Of a DNA stretch of 32,476 nt, positions 25,012-32,343 are shown one piece after another. Position 1 is the stretch's first letter. Each line of letters opens with the position of its first letter. The position numbers were made by a program, and so were the translations under genes. Below the pieces are notes generated by a model that saw only the letters and a program-made list of their open reading frames with translations, did not search any database and was not told the DNA's origin. This DNA comes from Acidobacteriota bacterium (GTDB lineage: Bacteria > Acidobacteriota > Blastocatellia > Pyrinomonadales > Pyrinomonadaceae), in NCBI GenBank assembly GCA_003223975.1, contig QHXS01000054.1, positions 1 to 32,476 of the forward strand. The letters are read 5' to 3'.

Positions 25012-26106
25012 ATGAATGTTCTGACGATTTTCGGAACCAGGCCCGAAATAATCCGGCTTAGCCTGATAACAAGACTTCTCGACCAGAACTGCGACCATTT
25101 CATCGTCCACACTGGACAAAACTTTCATAAAGAACTCAGTGAAGTATTTTTCGACGAATTAGGCTTACGAGCTCCCGACCGTAATCTAGAGATCCGTGGA
25201 AATTCGTTTGGGACGCAAGTCGGACAACTTTTTTCCCGTCTCGACGCTGCGTTCGACGAGATCAAACCGGATCGAATCCTGATACTCGGAGACACAAATA
25301 GTGCATTATCTTCCATTGTTGCGGCGCGGCGAGGAATCCCGATATACCACATGGAAGCGGGAAACCGGTGCTTTGACGACCGTGTTCCCGAAGAGGTCAA
25401 CAGGCGAATCATTGATCATTCCAGTACGGTCCTTCTTCCCTATACCGAAAGAAGCAAGGACAATCTCGTGCGCGAAGGCATCGAACGCGAGCGCATTTAC
25501 ATCACGGGTAACCCGATCTACCAGGTTCTCGAACACTTTTCCGCTGACATAGACATCAGCTCAGCAATTCAAGATCATGAAGTAGAAGACAAAGGCTATT
25601 TCTTGGCGACTCTGCATCGCGCCGAGAATGTGGACAACAAGAAGAAGCTCAGCGGCATTCTGGCCGCATTCGACCGAGTCTCGAAGGAATTTGATAAACC
25701 CGTTCTGCTCAGCGTTCATCCGCGAACTGCTGAAAAGATCGCGGCGTTTGAAGTTGCGGTTAGTAACGGCGTTCGGTTGTTGAACGCAATGCCGTTTTTT
25801 GATTTTGTAAAACTGGAAAAGAACGCATTTCTAGTACTAACGGATAGCGGGACCGTACAGGAAGAATGTTCGATCCTTCGTGTGCCAAACGTGACAACTC
25901 GCGACGTTACTGAGAGGCCGGAGACGGTGGAATGCGGGAGCAATATTATTGGCGGCACGTCGACGGAGTCGATCCTTTCAGCGGTTCGATTCGCAGCTGC
26001 TTCGGATGAGAAATGGGATCCGCCAGACGGATACGAAAAGCCGAATGTCGCCAAGACGGTTTGTAACGTAATCCTCGGATACACCAGTGTCAGAAAACAT
26101 AGATAG
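25012..26106 (+). CDS. Non-hydrolysing UDP-N-acetylglucosamine 2-epimerase family (WbjD/FnlC/WbvD-like)
   Basis: A 364-residue GT-B-like epimerase of the WecB family. Motifs: FGTRPE (7-12), HTGQNF (33-38), LGDTNSAL (92-99), MEAGNR (114-119), PEEVNRRIIDH (126-136), LATLHRAEN and TDSGTVQEE. Because it follows the CapE-like dehydratase and the 4-reductase, it probably acts on UDP-L-RhaNAc or UDP-L-PneNAc to give UDP-L-QuiNAc or UDP-L-FucNAc, rather than making UDP-ManNAc. That choice is from context. The next gene starts at the base after its TAG. Confidence 0.92.
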   Translation: MNVLTIFGTRPEIIRLSLITRLLDQNCDHFIVHTGQNFHKELSEVFFDELGLRAPDRNLEIRGNSFGTQVGQLFSRLDAAFDEIKPDRILILGDTNSALSSIVAARRGIPIYHMEAGNRCFDDRVPEEVNRRIIDHSSTVLLPYTERSKDNLVREGIERERIYITGNPIYQVLEHFSADIDISSAIQDHEVEDKGYFLATLHRAENVDNKKKLSGILAAFDRVSKEFDKPVLLSVHPRTAEKIAAFEVAVSNGVRLLNAMPFFDFVKLEKNAFLVLTDSGTVQEECSILRVPNVTTRDVTERPETVECGSNIIGGTSTESILSAVRFAAASDEKWDPPDGYEKPNVAKTVCNVILGYTSVRKHR

Positions 26107-27291
26107 GTGAAAAAGCGTCTGATGATATTTTGCGACTCGTACCTGCCTGGTCATCGAGGTGGCGGCGGAATGTGGGCGGTGCGCAACGTCGCAGCACGAT
26201 TTTCTGAACGATACGATATTTTCATCGTTACCCGCGATTGTGACGGCAAGATCGACTCGACCCCGTACGTAAAGATCCCACGAAACCGTTGGACTGAACG
26301 CCCGGAGGCAACGGTTTACTACGCCTCCCCATCCGATCTAAACTCGAAAACATTCGCGCGTTTGACGGAAGAAATAGGTCCGCATGCTATTTATTTGAAC
26401 AGCGTGTTCAGCAAGGTTTGCACACGCCTCCTTTTCGCGCAAAGGCGTCTCCGGAATCGTCAAATCCCGCTTCTAATTGCCCCGTGTGGGGAACTCGCAG
26501 CGGCGGCGATCCATTTGAAGTATTTCCGAAAACGGATGTTCCTCTTTTTTGCACAGGCCTTCGGCCTTTTTCGTTTCGCGACTTGGAAAGCCGCATCTAT
26601 TGAGGAGAGTAACGATATTAAGAGAGTGATCTCCGTTGATGTCAAAATCTCGGTAGCTCCGGAGCTAACTCCAAGGGATATTCTTCCAGGATTTACGACC
26701 GAAGAGAAACCAAAAAAGGTCCCCGGGAGCGTTCGTTTATCATACCTGTCTCGCGTTACGCGAATTAAGAACCTTCATTACCTTCTTGAGCTGTTGAATG
26801 TGATTGACGCAGTTTCTATCCGATTAGAAGTCATTGGCCCAGCGGACGACGACCGTTATCTTGAAAAATGCCGACAGATCGCTGACTCGCTTCCGTCGAA
26901 CATAGACGTCGATTTTATCGGTGGAGTAGACCATGAATCCGCTCTCGCAAGAGTGAAGGAAAGCCATTTTATGGTGCTTCCGACTTCAAGTGAGAATTTT
27001 GGATACGCGATTATTGAGTCAATGGCCGCAGGTTGTCCTGTGGTACTGAGCGATCGGGTTGCATGGAGCGATGTTACCGAAAACAACGCCGGCTGGCGTA
27101 TTCCACTCGAAGATCGCGAAGCGTGGCTTAAGCAACTTGCCGAATGCGTATCAATGGGTCACGAAGAATACCTCCGGTTCTCTTCGTCCGCAAGGAATTT
27201 TGCTGTAAAATATCTGCTTGTAGACGGACCCACGACGGAAAATCAACTCATGTTCGATTCAGTATTGGAGCTACCTTACCTGAAAGGATGA
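26107..27291 (+). CDS. GT4-family glycosyltransferase
   Basis: A 394-residue GT-B retaining glycosyltransferase. The N-terminal domain begins IFCDSYLPGHRGGGGMWAVRNVAARF, and the C-terminal Glycos_transf_1 domain contains YLSRVTRIKNLHYLLELL. The donor-site motif SSENFGYAIIESMAAGCPVV carries the E-x7-E pair. The start is GTG at 26107, directly after the epimerase stop. The gene ends in an ATGA overlap with the next GT4 gene. It probably adds one sugar of the repeat unit on the cytoplasmic side; donor unknown. Confidence 0.9.
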   Translation: MKKRLMIFCDSYLPGHRGGGGMWAVRNVAARFSERYDIFIVTRDCDGKIDSTPYVKIPRNRWTERPEATVYYASPSDLNSKTFARLTEEIGPHAIYLNSVFSKVCTRLLFAQRRLRNRQIPLLIAPCGELAAAAIHLKYFRKRMFLFFAQAFGLFRFATWKAASIEESNDIKRVISVDVKISVAPELTPRDILPGFTTEEKPKKVPGSVRLSYLSRVTRIKNLHYLLELLNVIDAVSIRLEVIGPADDDRYLEKCRQIADSLPSNIDVDFIGGVDHESALARVKESHFMVLPTSSENFGYAIIESMAAGCPVVLSDRVAWSDVTENNAGWRIPLEDREAWLKQLAECVSMGHEEYLRFSSSARNFAVKYLLVDGPTTENQLMFDSVLELPYLKG

Positions 27292-28559
27292 AAGGAGAGA
27301 CCAACAGCTCGAACGGCTGGAATCAAACCCCACCGAAAGAAAAGCCACGCCTTTGGGTCGTCTCGGAAATCTATTATCCCGAAGAGATCTCCACTGGATA
27401 CTACCTGACTAACATCGCCGAAGGACTGGCGGAAAACTATAATGTCAAAGCGATCTGCGGACAGCCGAATTACGCCTCGCGGGGAATTCGCGCGGCGAGG
27501 CGCGAAACACGCAACAACGTGGAGATCTTTCGAGTCACAAGTACAACACTTGATAAGAACGTAATCCCTTATCGTCTGCTCAACATGATTACTTTGAGCA
27601 TCTCGATGTTGATCTTTGCGATTCGGCGCTTCACCGCAAACGATCGCGTCCTCGTTGTTACTGCGCCCCCCAGTCTTCCATTCATTTCTGCTCTCGCGTG
27701 TCTTGTCAAGCGTTCGAATTACACGCTCTTGCTGCACGACTGTTATCCCGAAGTTTTGATCGCGGTTGGTAAATTGAAGCCGAACTCGCTGCTTTCGAAG
27801 CTTGTAAACCTTTTGAATAACTGGCTTTACAAGCACGCGTCCAAGATCATTGTTGTGGGCCGCGACATGAACGAATTGTTGAAAAATAAGACGAATGGGT
27901 TGAATATTCCGATCGTCTTTATCCCGAATTGGGCAGATTTGGAGTCGATCCACCCCACTCCGAGAGATGAAAACGCGATGCTTTCTGACCTGGGCATAGC
28001 AAACAAATTTGTTTTCATGTATGCAGGAAACATCGGACATCCCACGGATGTCGAGAGCATTATCGAGTGTGCCGACAGACTTCAGGGCACCGTTGACCTC
28101 CATTTCGTTTTCATTGGATCCGGCGCCAAATCGACCTGGCTTAGCGACCAGGTGAAACGGCGCCGGTTGGAAAACGTTTCCGTCTTGGGGCAGCGTCCGC
28201 GAAATGAACAGATCGTTTTTCTGAATGCATGCGACGTCGGTCTGGTCTCGCTCGTGAAGAATATGTGGGGGACCGCGATGCCCAGCCGTACCTACAATAT
28301 ACTAGCGGCCGGCAAGCCTATTCTCGCCCTTACCGATCACGGTTCCGAACTAGCACGCGTTATTGAGGAAGAGTGCGTGGGTTGGTATACGCGGCCCGGA
28401 GATGTTGACGAACTTCAAGCAAAAGTACTCGAGATTTACGAACACCGCGATACATTGCGCGAGATGGGTAAGCGAGCGCGCGCGGCAGCGATGAATAAAT
28501 ACTCGCGGGCCTCGGCAATTGCGCGATACGCTCGTGAATTTGATCCCGCAACGCTCTAG
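27288..28559 (+). CDS. GT4-family glycosyltransferase, WbuB-like
   Basis: 423 residues from ATG 27288, which overlaps the previous TGA as ATGA. The open frame runs 144 bases further upstream, but that part lies inside the previous gene. Family features: VVSEIYYPEEISTGYYLTNIAEGL, CGQPNYASRG, TAPPSLPFISALACL, LHDCYPEVL, VGRDMNELL, FMYAGNIGHPTDVES and MPSRTYNILAAGKPIL. This set resembles WbuB/FnlD-type transferases, reported as L-FucNAc transferases and usually found beside the dehydratase-reductase-epimerase trio, as here. It is therefore the best candidate to transfer the deoxy-amino sugar made by the three upstream enzymes. It is the last gene of the polysaccharide run. Confidence 0.88.
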   Translation: MKGETNSSNGWNQTPPKEKPRLWVVSEIYYPEEISTGYYLTNIAEGLAENYNVKAICGQPNYASRGIRAARRETRNNVEIFRVTSTTLDKNVIPYRLLNMITLSISMLIFAIRRFTANDRVLVVTAPPSLPFISALACLVKRSNYTLLLHDCYPEVLIAVGKLKPNSLLSKLVNLLNNWLYKHASKIIVVGRDMNELLKNKTNGLNIPIVFIPNWADLESIHPTPRDENAMLSDLGIANKFVFMYAGNIGHPTDVESIIECADRLQGTVDLHFVFIGSGAKSTWLSDQVKRRRLENVSVLGQRPRNEQIVFLNACDVGLVSLVKNMWGTAMPSRTYNILAAGKPILALTDHGSELARVIEEECVGWYTRPGDVDELQAKVLEIYEHRDTLREMGKRARAAAMNKYSRASAIARYAREFDPATL

Positions 28560-28685
28560 AAATCCCCGTAGCCTTATTCCGTTCTCATAATCACGCCAAA
28601 TGTACGGTTTTCGATCGACTAATAGTGCATCACAACCGAGAAAAAAATGGATTCTAAAAAAAAAGATTGACCTAAGTGTAGAAAA

Positions 28686-29570
28686 ATGATAGCTTTGCAA
28701 GTCATAGGGTTCATTTTACTTGGGTTAGTACCTTTTAGGGACGATTTGGTTAATAGCGTAACTTTTGACCGCAGGTTGACGTTCGAATCCTTTGGGGTCC
28801 GTATTTCGTTGGAAAGCGACGATATCGGATTGCTTTCCGTTGCTCACGAAATCGCGGAAACGGCTTTTTTAGGAAAGCTTAAGCTCATTGAAAATACGAC
28901 TTCGGATGCCGGTTATCGCTTTGCAGTAATCCGCAATGGTGACGAGTATCAGTTGTTTCAAAACGGGAAGCGTACGAACAACTGCAAGTCTAGATCAATA
29001 CTCTTCAAGTATTTCCGGAGCATGCTCCGTATAACTGTTGCAGAAAATGCGGTTGACCGCGTTTTCGTCCATGCCGGTGTTATCGGGTGGAAAGGCAGGG
29101 CGGTGCTTTTTCCGGGTCAAAGTTGTCGAGGAAAGACGACGCTGGTTAAGGAGCTTATTAAATGTGGAGCTGAGTATTTCTCGGATGAGTACGGCGTAAT
29201 TGATAACGAGGGTTTCATTCATCCGTTCCCGAGAGATTTATCGGTTCGCAATCACGTTTACCAACACGACGTAGTGGATATATCGGCTCTTGATCTTGGA
29301 GCTACAATAAGACGTGATCCGGCGCGGATCGGCTCGGTCATTTTGACGGAGTTTAAGAAGGACGCCCAATGGAAGCCAGAGCTGCTTACAGTCGGACGGG
29401 GAATACTTGAGACAATACCTCATACCATTCCCATAAAAGCGGCTACCGAAATGTCTTTGAAAATACTAAACTTAGCATTTGCCGATGCAATAATCGCTAA
29501 GAGTACCCGTGGAGATGTAAATAAGGATGCTGTCGCGATCTTGACTTTCTTGGATAAACACTTGAATTAA
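28686..29570 (+). CDS. HprK-like kinase (HPr-rel-A-type)
   Basis: A 294-residue protein related to the C-terminal kinase domain of HPr kinase/phosphorylase. The region FVHAGVIGWKGRAVLFPGQS leads into Walker A GQSCRGKTT (144-152), followed by SDEYGVID (166-173). It lacks the full N-terminal domain of true HprK. No HPr or PTS gene is nearby, so it is not the catabolite-control enzyme. Similar kinases occur beside PqqD-like and nucleotidyltransferase proteins in exopolysaccharide loci and in some lasso-peptide clusters; the substrate is unknown in the former. Base composition is AT-rich at both ends of the gene (22 of 60 G+C at 28681-28740; 23 of 60 at 29461-29520). The 126 bases before it hold an A9 run but no clear promoter or terminator. 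Confidence 0.82.
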   Translation: MIALQVIGFILLGLVPFRDDLVNSVTFDRRLTFESFGVRISLESDDIGLLSVAHEIAETAFLGKLKLIENTTSDAGYRFAVIRNGDEYQLFQNGKRTNNCKSRSILFKYFRSMLRITVAENAVDRVFVHAGVIGWKGRAVLFPGQSCRGKTTLVKELIKCGAEYFSDEYGVIDNEGFIHPFPRDLSVRNHVYQHDVVDISALDLGATIRRDPARIGSVILTEFKKDAQWKPELLTVGRGILETIPHTIPIKAATEMSLKILNLAFADAIIAKSTRGDVNKDAVAILTFLDKHLN

Positions 29571-29622
29571 CACTTATATTTAGGGATAGAGAACTTTTGA
29601 GCTTTGCTCTTTGGAGGAGAAA

Positions 29623-30141
29623 ATGAACAACCCGCAATTCCCAACTGCTCGTAACTCGGGCCTCGTCGTCCAGGAGGTTCCGAACGAGATACTGGTTTTT
29701 GACCTTGAAAACAATAAGGCCCATTGTTTGAACGACACTGCCGCAATGGTTTGGAAGTCGTGTGACGGCAAGACCTCAGTGCCGGAAATTGCAAAATACC
29801 TGGAGATCCAAACAGGAAAGGGAGTCAACGACGACCTTGTCTGGCTCGCAATTGACCAGCTTTCTGAGAATCACCTTTTGGAAAAAACCGCCTCGAGTCC
29901 TTTCAAGGGCCAGTCACGCCGCGACGTTATCAAAAAGATCGGCCTTGCGTCTGTGATCGCGATCCCGGTCGTGGCATCCTTGGTCGCTCCGCAAAGCGTT
30001 TTGGCAAATGTATCGTGCGTGTGCACGTCTAGCACTGACTGCGGTGCTCCGGGATTTGGAACCTGTGCTTCTCTAGTGTGCTGCAACGCGGCGGGTATTT
30101 GTGCCCCGGCGCTTCCGGCACCAAACGGCGGCTGCATTTAA
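29623..30141 (+). CDS. PqqD domain fused to internal signal segment and cysteine-rich tail
   Basis: 172 residues from ATG 29623, with GGAGGAG immediately upstream. Residues about 14-88 form a PqqD-type winged-helix domain (NEILVFDLENNKAHCLNDTAAMVW, then VPEIAKYLE). PqqD domains usually bind leader peptides of ribosomally made natural products. After a short linker comes SRRDVIKKIG (98-107), a twin-arginine-like motif, a hydrophobic stretch (109-122) and a likely cleavage site VLA/NVS after residue 128. The last 44 residues hold eight cysteines in the pattern C-x-C-x5-C-x7-C-x4-CC-x5-C-x10-C, with few charges. I read this as a cytoplasmic PqqD leader, an export signal and a secreted Cys-rich module. 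Alternatively the hydrophobic part is an uncleaved anchor. Confidence 0.85.
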   Translation: MNNPQFPTARNSGLVVQEVPNEILVFDLENNKAHCLNDTAAMVWKSCDGKTSVPEIAKYLEIQTGKGVNDDLVWLAIDQLSENHLLEKTASSPFKGQSRRDVIKKIGLASVIAIPVVASLVAPQSVLANVSCVCTSSTDCGAPGFGTCASLVCCNAAGICAPALPAPNGGCI

Positions 30142-30160
30142 GTTATCTGTTGTTCTTATA

Positions 30161-30197
30161 GGGAGTAGTGAGGAACGCTGTTCTTTGCTACTCTTTT
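30161..30197 (+). terminator. Strong hairpin with T-run after the PqqD gene (terminator or attenuator)
   Basis: The outer arms GAGTAG (30163-30168) and CTACTC (30188-30193) pair perfectly. The inner arms AGGAAC (30171-30176) and GTTCTT (30180-30185) pair with one wobble around a 3-base loop. A TTTT run follows at 30194-30197. Sitting between the PqqD chimera and the nucleotidyltransferase, it would make the chimera transcript more abundant than its downstream neighbour. Confidence 0.7.
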
Positions 30198-30204
30198 AGT
30201 TTTG

Positions 30205-31098
30205 GTGGCACAGATAACAGAAATCCCAACGCAGGAAATATCAGACGACATCCGGTGGAATCGGCTCTTGCTTCGGAGGTTTGAAGTATATATTGCCGAG
30301 GCGTTCACAGAACTTCGTTTGCACGGAATTGAGCCGATCCTTATCAAAGGCTGGGCGGCCAGCCAAAATTATCCGGTCGACCGTCCCCGACAGTTCAGCG
30401 ATATTGATCTCGCCGTCTCATCGAAAGATCATGATCGTGCCTTTGAGCTTTCGCATGCCGCACCACTGAATCTGCTAAACATCGATATTCACCGCGAACT
30501 TCGACATTTAGACACGGTCGCGTGGAACACGCTTTTTGGCCGTTCCAAGCTTGAAACGATCGATAATACGGAAATTCGAATTCTGTGCGCTGAAGATCAT
30601 TTGCGTGTAATGTGCGTTCACTGGCTCGTCGACGGAGGGCAGTACAAGGAGCGCCTCTGGGACATCTATTATGCGGTGATGAACAGGCCGGCAGATTTTG
30701 ATTGGGATAAGTGTTTTGCAGACATTTCGCCGACCCGCCGGAAATGGATAATAATTACCATCGCGATCGCAAAAAAATACCTGGAGCTGGATGTTTCCGG
30801 GCTTCCGTTCGCCGGCGAGACCGATACTATCCCGAAATGGATGATTCGCTGCCTTGAGAAGGAATGGGCATCGGATGTCCGGCTTCGCTCACTACACACC
30901 TGCGTCAGTGATCCGAAACTGTTTTGGCAACAAATATTGAAACGGATCCCGCCAAATCCGATCGAATCAACGGTGGAGATGGAAGGCAAATTTGATGATT
31001 CCCTCCGTACGAAATATCAGATCGGAAGTATCTTCGCCCGTATAGTTCCGTCGATCCAACGGCTCGGCCCCTCACTATGGCAACGGATCACTAAATGA
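30205..31098 (+). CDS. Uncharacterised nucleotidyltransferase (NTP_transf_5 family)
   Basis: A protein of about 297 residues. Its N-terminal third shows the nucleotidyltransferase superfamily pattern: PILIKGWA, then an arginine, then FSDIDL with the metal-binding Asp-x-Asp (D66, D68 counted from the GTG). Further family-like segments are NIDIHREL and AEDHLRVMCVHWLVDGG. Proteins of this type accompany HprK-like and PqqD-like genes in exopolysaccharide clusters; they are predicted to transfer a nucleotide or nucleotide-sugar group to an unknown target. The start is GTG 30205 or the TTG three bases before it; neither has a good ribosome site because the terminator hairpin lies just upstream. The stop overlaps tsaB (ATGA). 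Confidence 0.8.
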   Translation: MAQITEIPTQEISDDIRWNRLLLRRFEVYIAEAFTELRLHGIEPILIKGWAASQNYPVDRPRQFSDIDLAVSSKDHDRAFELSHAAPLNLLNIDIHRELRHLDTVAWNTLFGRSKLETIDNTEIRILCAEDHLRVMCVHWLVDGGQYKERLWDIYYAVMNRPADFDWDKCFADISPTRRKWIIITIAIAKKYLELDVSGLPFAGETDTIPKWMIRCLEKEWASDVRLRSLHTCVSDPKLFWQQILKRIPPNPIESTVEMEGKFDDSLRTKYQIGSIFARIVPSIQRLGPSLWQRITK

Positions 31099-31730
31099 AA
31101 ACCGGAGCGATCCTGTCAATTGAGACGGCCCTCGATGGAGGCAGCATTGCCGTGTCGAGATCAGGCGAAATACTTTACGAAATGGCCGGCCGTCTCTCCC
31201 GTGCTTCCGAACTCGTCGACGCGATCAAACTCGCAATGGAGTCGGCAAATCTGTCGACTAAAGATCTGCATATGATAGCGGTCTCGACGGGCCCGGGGAG
31301 TTTCACCGGTATTCGAGTGGGTATAGCGACGGCTCTTGGAGTAGCACGTGCGCTTGGTATCGCCGTGTCGGGAATATCGCTCTTCGACGCGATCGCTTTT
31401 TCGATTGAAGTAGACGAGGCGGCCATCGCAATTCCATTAGGACGCAGCCGATTCGGCATTCAAAGCTTTCGCCGTGATGAATCCGTCCTACAAGCCGTGA
31501 TCGATCCGACATCAATGACCGAGTCCGCCTTATGGGACTTGATAATCGAAACCCCGAATTCACAATTCCTCATTCACGGTAATAAGGCATTATTTACGGA
31601 GCGCGAACCAGCAAGTAGAATTCCTCCAAATGTGACTTTTATCAATGCAAATCTGGCCTCATTGATTGCCAATCGTGCTGCCCAGTTGGATTGTCCCGGA
31701 AGCCTTGCGCCGATCTATTTAGGCCGATAG
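31095..31730 (+). CDS. tsaB: tRNA threonylcarbamoyladenosine biosynthesis protein TsaB
   Basis: A 211-residue ASKHA-fold protein. It partners TsaD (and TsaE) in making the t6A37 modification of ANN-decoding tRNAs in the cytoplasm. ILSIETALDGGSIAV (6-20) is the first phosphate-binding-like strand, and STGPGSFTGIRVG (64-76) is the family signature. It overlaps the upstream nucleotidyltransferase by 4 bases (ATGA), so a housekeeping gene is coupled to the accessory trio. rimI follows, a common bacterial order. Confidence 0.95.
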   Translation: MKTGAILSIETALDGGSIAVSRSGEILYEMAGRLSRASELVDAIKLAMESANLSTKDLHMIAVSTGPGSFTGIRVGIATALGVARALGIAVSGISLFDAIAFSIEVDEAAIAIPLGRSRFGIQSFRRDESVLQAVIDPTSMTESALWDLIIETPNSQFLIHGNKALFTEREPASRIPPNVTFINANLASLIANRAAQLDCPGSLAPIYLGR

Positions 31731-31750
31731 ATGAGTATTCAAATATCCCT

Positions 31751-32209
31751 ATGACGATTCGTCGTGTTTCGCCTAATGACATTCCCGCCATCATTTCGCT
31801 CGCCGCGAAAAGCAAATTAAGCGATTGGCCGCAGAGCGACTACGAGGCCGAGGTTCTCAGAAAGGAATCGATCTTTCTTGCGTCGTTCGACGACATGCAG
31901 CAATTAGAGGGTTTCGTCATCGGTCGGTTGGTTCCTGGAAATGATCAGATGGATTCTGTCGAAGCGGAGATCTACAACATCGCTGTGCATGCTGAAAAAA
32001 GGCGGCGCAGCGTCGGTTCTTGCCTTATTAATGCTTTTTTCGACGCTTGCCGTACTCACGACGTGCAAAACGTGCGTCTTGAAGTTCGGGCAGACAATTA
32101 TTCGGCCCAAAAGTTCTACGAAATGCATGGTTTTACTGCTCAATTCACCAGAAAGGCCTATTATCGCGACCCGGTCGCTGACGCAATCATAATGCGTACA
32201 ACACTTTAG
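31751..32209 (+). CDS. rimI: Ribosomal protein S18 alanine N-acetyltransferase-like GNAT (RimI)
   Basis: A 152-residue GNAT acetyltransferase. The acetyl-CoA loop is RRSVGS (85-90), after the strand AEIYNIAVH. The final motif NYSAQKFYEMHGF (about 114-126) is typical of RimI, which acetylates the N-terminus of ribosomal protein S18. The start MTIRRVSPND at ATG 31751 places the GNAT domain right at the N-terminus; the frame is open 20 codons further upstream inside tsaB, but that would add a non-conserved tail. There is no ribosome site, so coupling to upstream translation is likely. Confidence 0.9.
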   Translation: MTIRRVSPNDIPAIISLAAKSKLSDWPQSDYEAEVLRKESIFLASFDDMQQLEGFVIGRLVPGNDQMDSVEAEIYNIAVHAEKRRRSVGSCLINAFFDACRTHDVQNVRLEVRADNYSAQKFYEMHGFTAQFTRKAYYRDPVADAIIMRTTL

Positions 32210-32239
32210 AAGCCCGCCATTTGCGATGTGTCAAATTGC

Positions 32240-32268
32240 TTGAATCGGAGCACTTTTTGAAGTAACAT
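32240..32268 (+). promoter_or_regulatory. Candidate promoter for the DUF465 gene
   Basis: TTGAAT (32240-32245), a 17-base spacer and TAACAT (32263-32268) match the sigma70 consensus 4/6 at each box. They lie in the 134-base gap after rimI, about 75 bases before the next start. Confidence 0.4.
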
Positions 32269-32343
32269 TTTGGTTACACCAACTCCCCACGGGCCGAGAG
32301 GTCGGCGCGGGTGCAAAACTTGAAAAGTGAGGACGAAAACGCT

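Noticed and set aside
24570..25112. Minus-strand open frame of 180 codons
   Set aside because: Antisense to the dehydratase and epimerase genes, both of which have complete catalytic motifs.
27276..28103. Minus-strand open frame of 275 codons
   Set aside because: It lies wholly opposite the well-supported WbuB-like GT4 gene, and its translation has no recognisable domain.
9736..28559. Mobile elements or CRISPR arrays in the polysaccharide region
   Set aside because: I saw no transposase-like frame, terminal inverted repeats or regularly spaced repeats anywhere in the window.
28647..28670. Mini-frame MDSKKKD with an A9 run, in frame with the HprK-like gene after a stop
   Set aside because: I considered an N-terminal extension broken by slippage at the A-run, but the lysine-rich peptide has no resemblance to the family and ATG 28686 gives a continuous gene; chance is the simpler reading.
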